From an uncultured Oceanospirillales bacterium (GTDB lineage: Bacteria > Pseudomonadota > Gammaproteobacteria > Xanthomonadales > SZUA-36): DNA of 64,000 nt. This document shows positions 61,383 to 64,000 of this stretch, in pieces. The position numbers and the translations under genes were made by a program. Numbering within the stretch: position 1 is the first letter of the stretch; each line of letters starts with the position of its first letter. Under the pieces are notes generated by a model that saw only the letters and a list, made by a program, of their open reading frames with translations, did no database searches and was not told the DNA's origin. Where the stretch lies: the NCBI GenBank assembly GCA_913055655.1, contig CAJXKA010000002.1, forward strand, positions 1 to 64,000, given 5' to 3'.

Positions 61383-64000
61383 ATGAACGGACTCATTGAG
61401 TGGTGGGCCCGCAACCCGGTCGCCGCCAACCTGCTGATGGTCGGCATTATCGTCTCCGGCCTGTTCGGGTTCATGCAGATGGAGCGCGAGATGGAGCCGC
61501 AGGTGCGGTTCCCGGGGCTGGAGATCGAGGTGACTTGGCCCGGTGCTTCACCGCAGGATGTCGAGGAACAGATCGTCGCCCGCATCGAGGAGTCGGTTTC
61601 GGACCTGGACAACATCGAATGGGTGCGCTCGCATTCCGGCGAGAGCTACGGCGGGGTCTATATCCTGGCCGAACAGCAGGTGGACTTCACCCAGTTCATG
61701 AACGACGTGAAAATCCGCGTCGATTCCATCTCCTCTTTCCCGTCCGATATCGAGCCGCCGCAGGTGCGCCAGTGGGTGAACCGCAATGAGTTCATTCGCG
61801 TCGCGCTGCATGGCGACCTGGATGAGCGTGAACTGAAGCGACTGGCAGAAACGCTGCGACGCGAAGCGGCATCACTGCCCGCCGTGTCCGTGGTCGAACT
61901 GTTCGGCACCCGGCGTGAGGAAGTGTCGGTGCAGGTCAGCGAGGACGCGCTGCAACGCTACAACATGAGTTTCAACCAGGTGGCCCAGGCCATCCGCAAC
62001 CATTCCATCAACCAGTCTTCAGGCTCGGTGCGGACCGATGTCGGCACTTACCAGCTGACCGTGCGCAGCCAGGCCGACACCGAGGCCGAGTTCTCGGATA
62101 TTGTCATTCGCCAGACCAGCGACGGCGGCACCATTCGCGTCGGCGATGTCGCCACCGTGGTCGATGGCTTCGAGGACAACCCCATCCTGGCAACGCTGAA
62201 CGGCGAACCGGCGGTGTTGATCCAGGTCATGACCACCGAGGTCATGGATATCGTCAAGGCGTCGGAGTCGATCAGCGAGTGGATCGAAAAACGCCAGGAC
62301 ACCCTGCCGGCCGGCGTCAGCCTGACACTCTGGACCGACCAGGCCGAGGCATTCAAGGGCCGCATGACGACCATTGGCAGCTCCGCCGGCATCGGCCTGG
62401 TGCTGGTCCTGATCTTCCTGGTCCTGACGCTGCGACCAAAGGTGGCGCTGTGGGTGGCGGTGGGTATCGGCACGGCCTATGCCGGCGCATTCGTTTTCCT
62501 CCCCCACGTGGGCGTCTCCCTGAACATGCTGTCGACGTTCGCGTTCCTGCTGGTGCTGGGTATCGTGGTCGACGACGCGATTGTCGTCGGCGAAGGCGTT
62601 CACAGCGAATCCCACCGCCTGGGCGGTGGCGTGCAGTCAGCGGTGGCCGGTGCGCAACTGGTGGCCAAGCCGGTCATTTTCGGCGTGCTGACCACCATCA
62701 TGGCCTTCATGCCCTGGCTGTTCCTGTCCGGCGGCACCAGCGAGTTCACGCGCAACATCACCTGGGTGGTGATCCTGGCGCTGGCGTTCTCACTGATCGA
62801 ATCGCTGTGGATACTGCCGGCCCACCTGCGTGACCTGCGGCCACGTGATTCTTCGAAGCTGAGCGCTTTCGGGCGGATCCAGAAGGGCGTTGCGGACAGC
62901 ATCGTGAACTTCGCCCACAACCACTACCGTGGCATCGGCCAGTTCGCGGTGCGCCGTCGTTACCTGACCCTGAGCGTGTTTATCGCCGCACTGGTCGTGG
63001 GGTTCGGCATGTTCTCCACCGGCTGGGTGAAGAAGTCCTTCATGCCGGAAATCGAATCCGACGAGATTATCGTCAACGTGGTCCTGCCCGAGGGCGCGCC
63101 CTACAGCCGCGCACTCGAAATCCTGGCGCAGTTGCAGGCGGCTGAAAAAGCCCTGGTCGAAGAGGTCAATGCGCGTACCGACGGTGAGGGCCAGTTGATC
63201 GAGAACTGGTACACCCGGTCGCGGCGTGACTCGGTGCTGGCCATCGTCAAGCTGGCGCCGCCCGAAGTGCGCGACATGTCCGCCAAGGATGCTTCCATCC
63301 GCCTGCGCGAGTTGATGGGTGAGGTGCCCGACGCCAAGGAAGTCTCGGTCGACTATACGCAGAACAACGGCGACCCCGGGTTCGAACTGTCCGTGCGGCA
63401 CCCGGACCTGGACGTGCTGCGTTCGGCGGTGAACGAACTGGAAGACCAGCTGCGGACCTACGACGCGCTGTACGACGTGCGCAACAACCTGGAAAGCGCG
63501 TCCGAGGAGATCCGCATCACGCTGAAGCCGGGTGCGCACAAGCTGGGCCTGACCCTGAGCGATGTGACCCGCCAGGTTCGCCAGGCCTACTACGGCGAGG
63601 AAGTCCAGCGCCTGCCACGTAACGGCCAGGATGTGCGCGTGATGGTGCATTACCCGATCGAGTCGCGGCAATCCATCGAGAGCCTGAAACACTTCCGGGT
63701 ACGCACGGCCGATGGTCGCGAAGTGCCGCTGCTGTCCGTCGCCGACCTGGAATACGCCCCGGGCATCAAGCGTATCCAGCGCTGGAACGGCGCCCGCGCG
63801 GCGCGTGTTTCGGCGGACATGAAAGACAATGTCCGCGGCGACATCATGGAAGACCTGAACGAGAACTTCTTCCCCGGGTGGGAGAAGCGTTATCCGGGCC
63901 TGGAGCGGGGCGCCATCGGCCAGGCCGAGGGCGAGGCGCGATTCATTCGCGAGGTCATGATGCTGTACGCCATCGCCTTCTTCGTGATGTACGCGATGCT
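61383..64000 (+). CDS. RND efflux pump inner-membrane transporter, incomplete at window end
   Basis: This gene starts at ATG 61383 and has no stop before base 64000, so at least 872 residues are encoded here. The N-terminal helix (about 12-31) follows the start NGLIEWWARNPVAANLLMVG, the proton-relay helix contains GIVVDDAIVVGEGVHSESHR (about 395-415), and the periplasmic domains follow the RND order. It is a different subfamily from the AcrB-like pump at 50829. It pairs with the adaptor encoded 3 bp upstream. Confidence 0.94.
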   Translation, partial: MNGLIEWWARNPVAANLLMVGIIVSGLFGFMQMEREMEPQVRFPGLEIEVTWPGASPQDVEEQIVARIEESVSDLDNIEWVRSHSGESYGGVYILAEQQVDFTQFMNDVKIRVDSISSFPSDIEPPQVRQWVNRNEFIRVALHGDLDERELKRLAETLRREAASLPAVSVVELFGTRREEVSVQVSEDALQRYNMSFNQVAQAIRNHSINQSSGSVRTDVGTYQLTVRSQADTEAEFSDIVIRQTSDGGTIRVGDVATVVDGFEDNPILATLNGEPAVLIQVMTTEVMDIVKASESISEWIEKRQDTLPAGVSLTLWTDQAEAFKGRMTTIGSSAGIGLVLVLIFLVLTLRPKVALWVAVGIGTAYAGAFVFLPHVGVSLNMLSTFAFLLVLGIVVDDAIVVGEGVHSESHRLGGGVQSAVAGAQLVAKPVIFGVLTTIMAFMPWLFLSGGTSEFTRNITWVVILALAFSLIESLWILPAHLRDLRPRDSSKLSAFGRIQKGVADSIVNFAHNHYRGIGQFAVRRRYLTLSVFIAALVVGFGMFSTGWVKKSFMPEIESDEIIVNVVLPEGAPYSRALEILAQLQAAEKALVEEVNARTDGEGQLIENWYTRSRRDSVLAIVKLAPPEVRDMSAKDASIRLRELMGEVPDAKEVSVDYTQNNGDPGFELSVRHPDLDVLRSAVNELEDQLRTYDALYDVRNNLESASEEIRITLKPGAHKLGLTLSDVTRQVRQAYYGEEVQRLPRNGQDVRVMVHYPIESRQSIESLKHFRVRTADGREVPLLSVADLEYAPGIKRIQRWNGARAARVSADMKDNVRGDIMEDLNENFFPGWEKRYPGLERGAIGQAEGEARFIREVMMLYAIAFFVMYAM

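Overview
The window is a 64 kb piece of a high-GC chromosome from a Gram-negative bacterium. An outer-membrane lipid-transport (Mla) system, DegQ, SppA, two RND pumps, a TRAP transporter and a BssS-like protein all point to a gammaproteobacterium. The metK-ahcY-metF cluster and the general style suggest the Xanthomonadales/Wenzhouxiangellaceae side of the class, but that placement is inference from gene content. I see no rRNA, tRNA, transposase, phage gene or CRISPR array; almost everything is ordinary chromosomal housekeeping, packed so tightly that many convergent genes overlap at their 3' ends.

Layout. 1-4.7 kb: glyoxalase, a CBS protein, a Rieske protein, an SLC13-type permease and trmB. 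4.8-8.5 kb: the activated-methyl cycle (metK, ahcY, metF) behind a palindromic operator. 8.5-15.5 kb: Ntn-hydrolase, MAPEG, Nudix, a secreted propeller protein, a 5'-3' exonuclease, an HNH nuclease and the periplasmic protease DegQ. 15.5-16.7 kb: pspA-pspC with a sigma-54 promoter and an IHF site. 16.7-27.8 kb: MATE pump, epimerase, DUF3667 protein, M17 aminopeptidase, two glycosyltransferases, SppA, lipoproteins (one with a Kazal domain), DgkA and exonuclease III. 27.9-39.9 kb: a long minus-strand series, mlaF-E-D-C-A coupled to a complete oligopeptide-type ABC importer, then envelope or unknown genes and a three-domain Grx/rhodanese protein. 39.9-40.65 kb: no convincing gene, but a likely structured GGA-rich RNA and a DnaA-box cluster. 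40.7-46.6 kb: nucleotidyltransferase, a TRAP transporter with its TatT lipoprotein, and an acyl-CoA dehydrogenase of the glutaryl-CoA type. 46.6-50.8 kb: kinase-like protein, CadC-like regulator with a long C-terminal region, ferredoxin and diheme cytochrome c. 50.8-64 kb: an AcrAB-type pump, BssS-like and GNAT proteins, a fused ATP sulfurylase/APS kinase, a TetR regulator with its operator, an outer-membrane protein, and a second RND pump cut by the window end.

The most unusual signal is not a protein. At five places a gene's stop codon lies in, at or a few bases from the start of a short tandem array. The purine-rich strand (8-mers such as GGTGAGAC and GGGGAATC, or 7-mers such as GGTAAGC and GGGTGAC) is always the sense strand of a gene that ends there. 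Two of the arrays have an opposing array and can fold into long hairpins. I know of no named family that fits. A separate 203-bp nested palindrome (13079-13281), the GGA-rich RNA candidate and the Mla/importer superoperon are the other items most worth checking.
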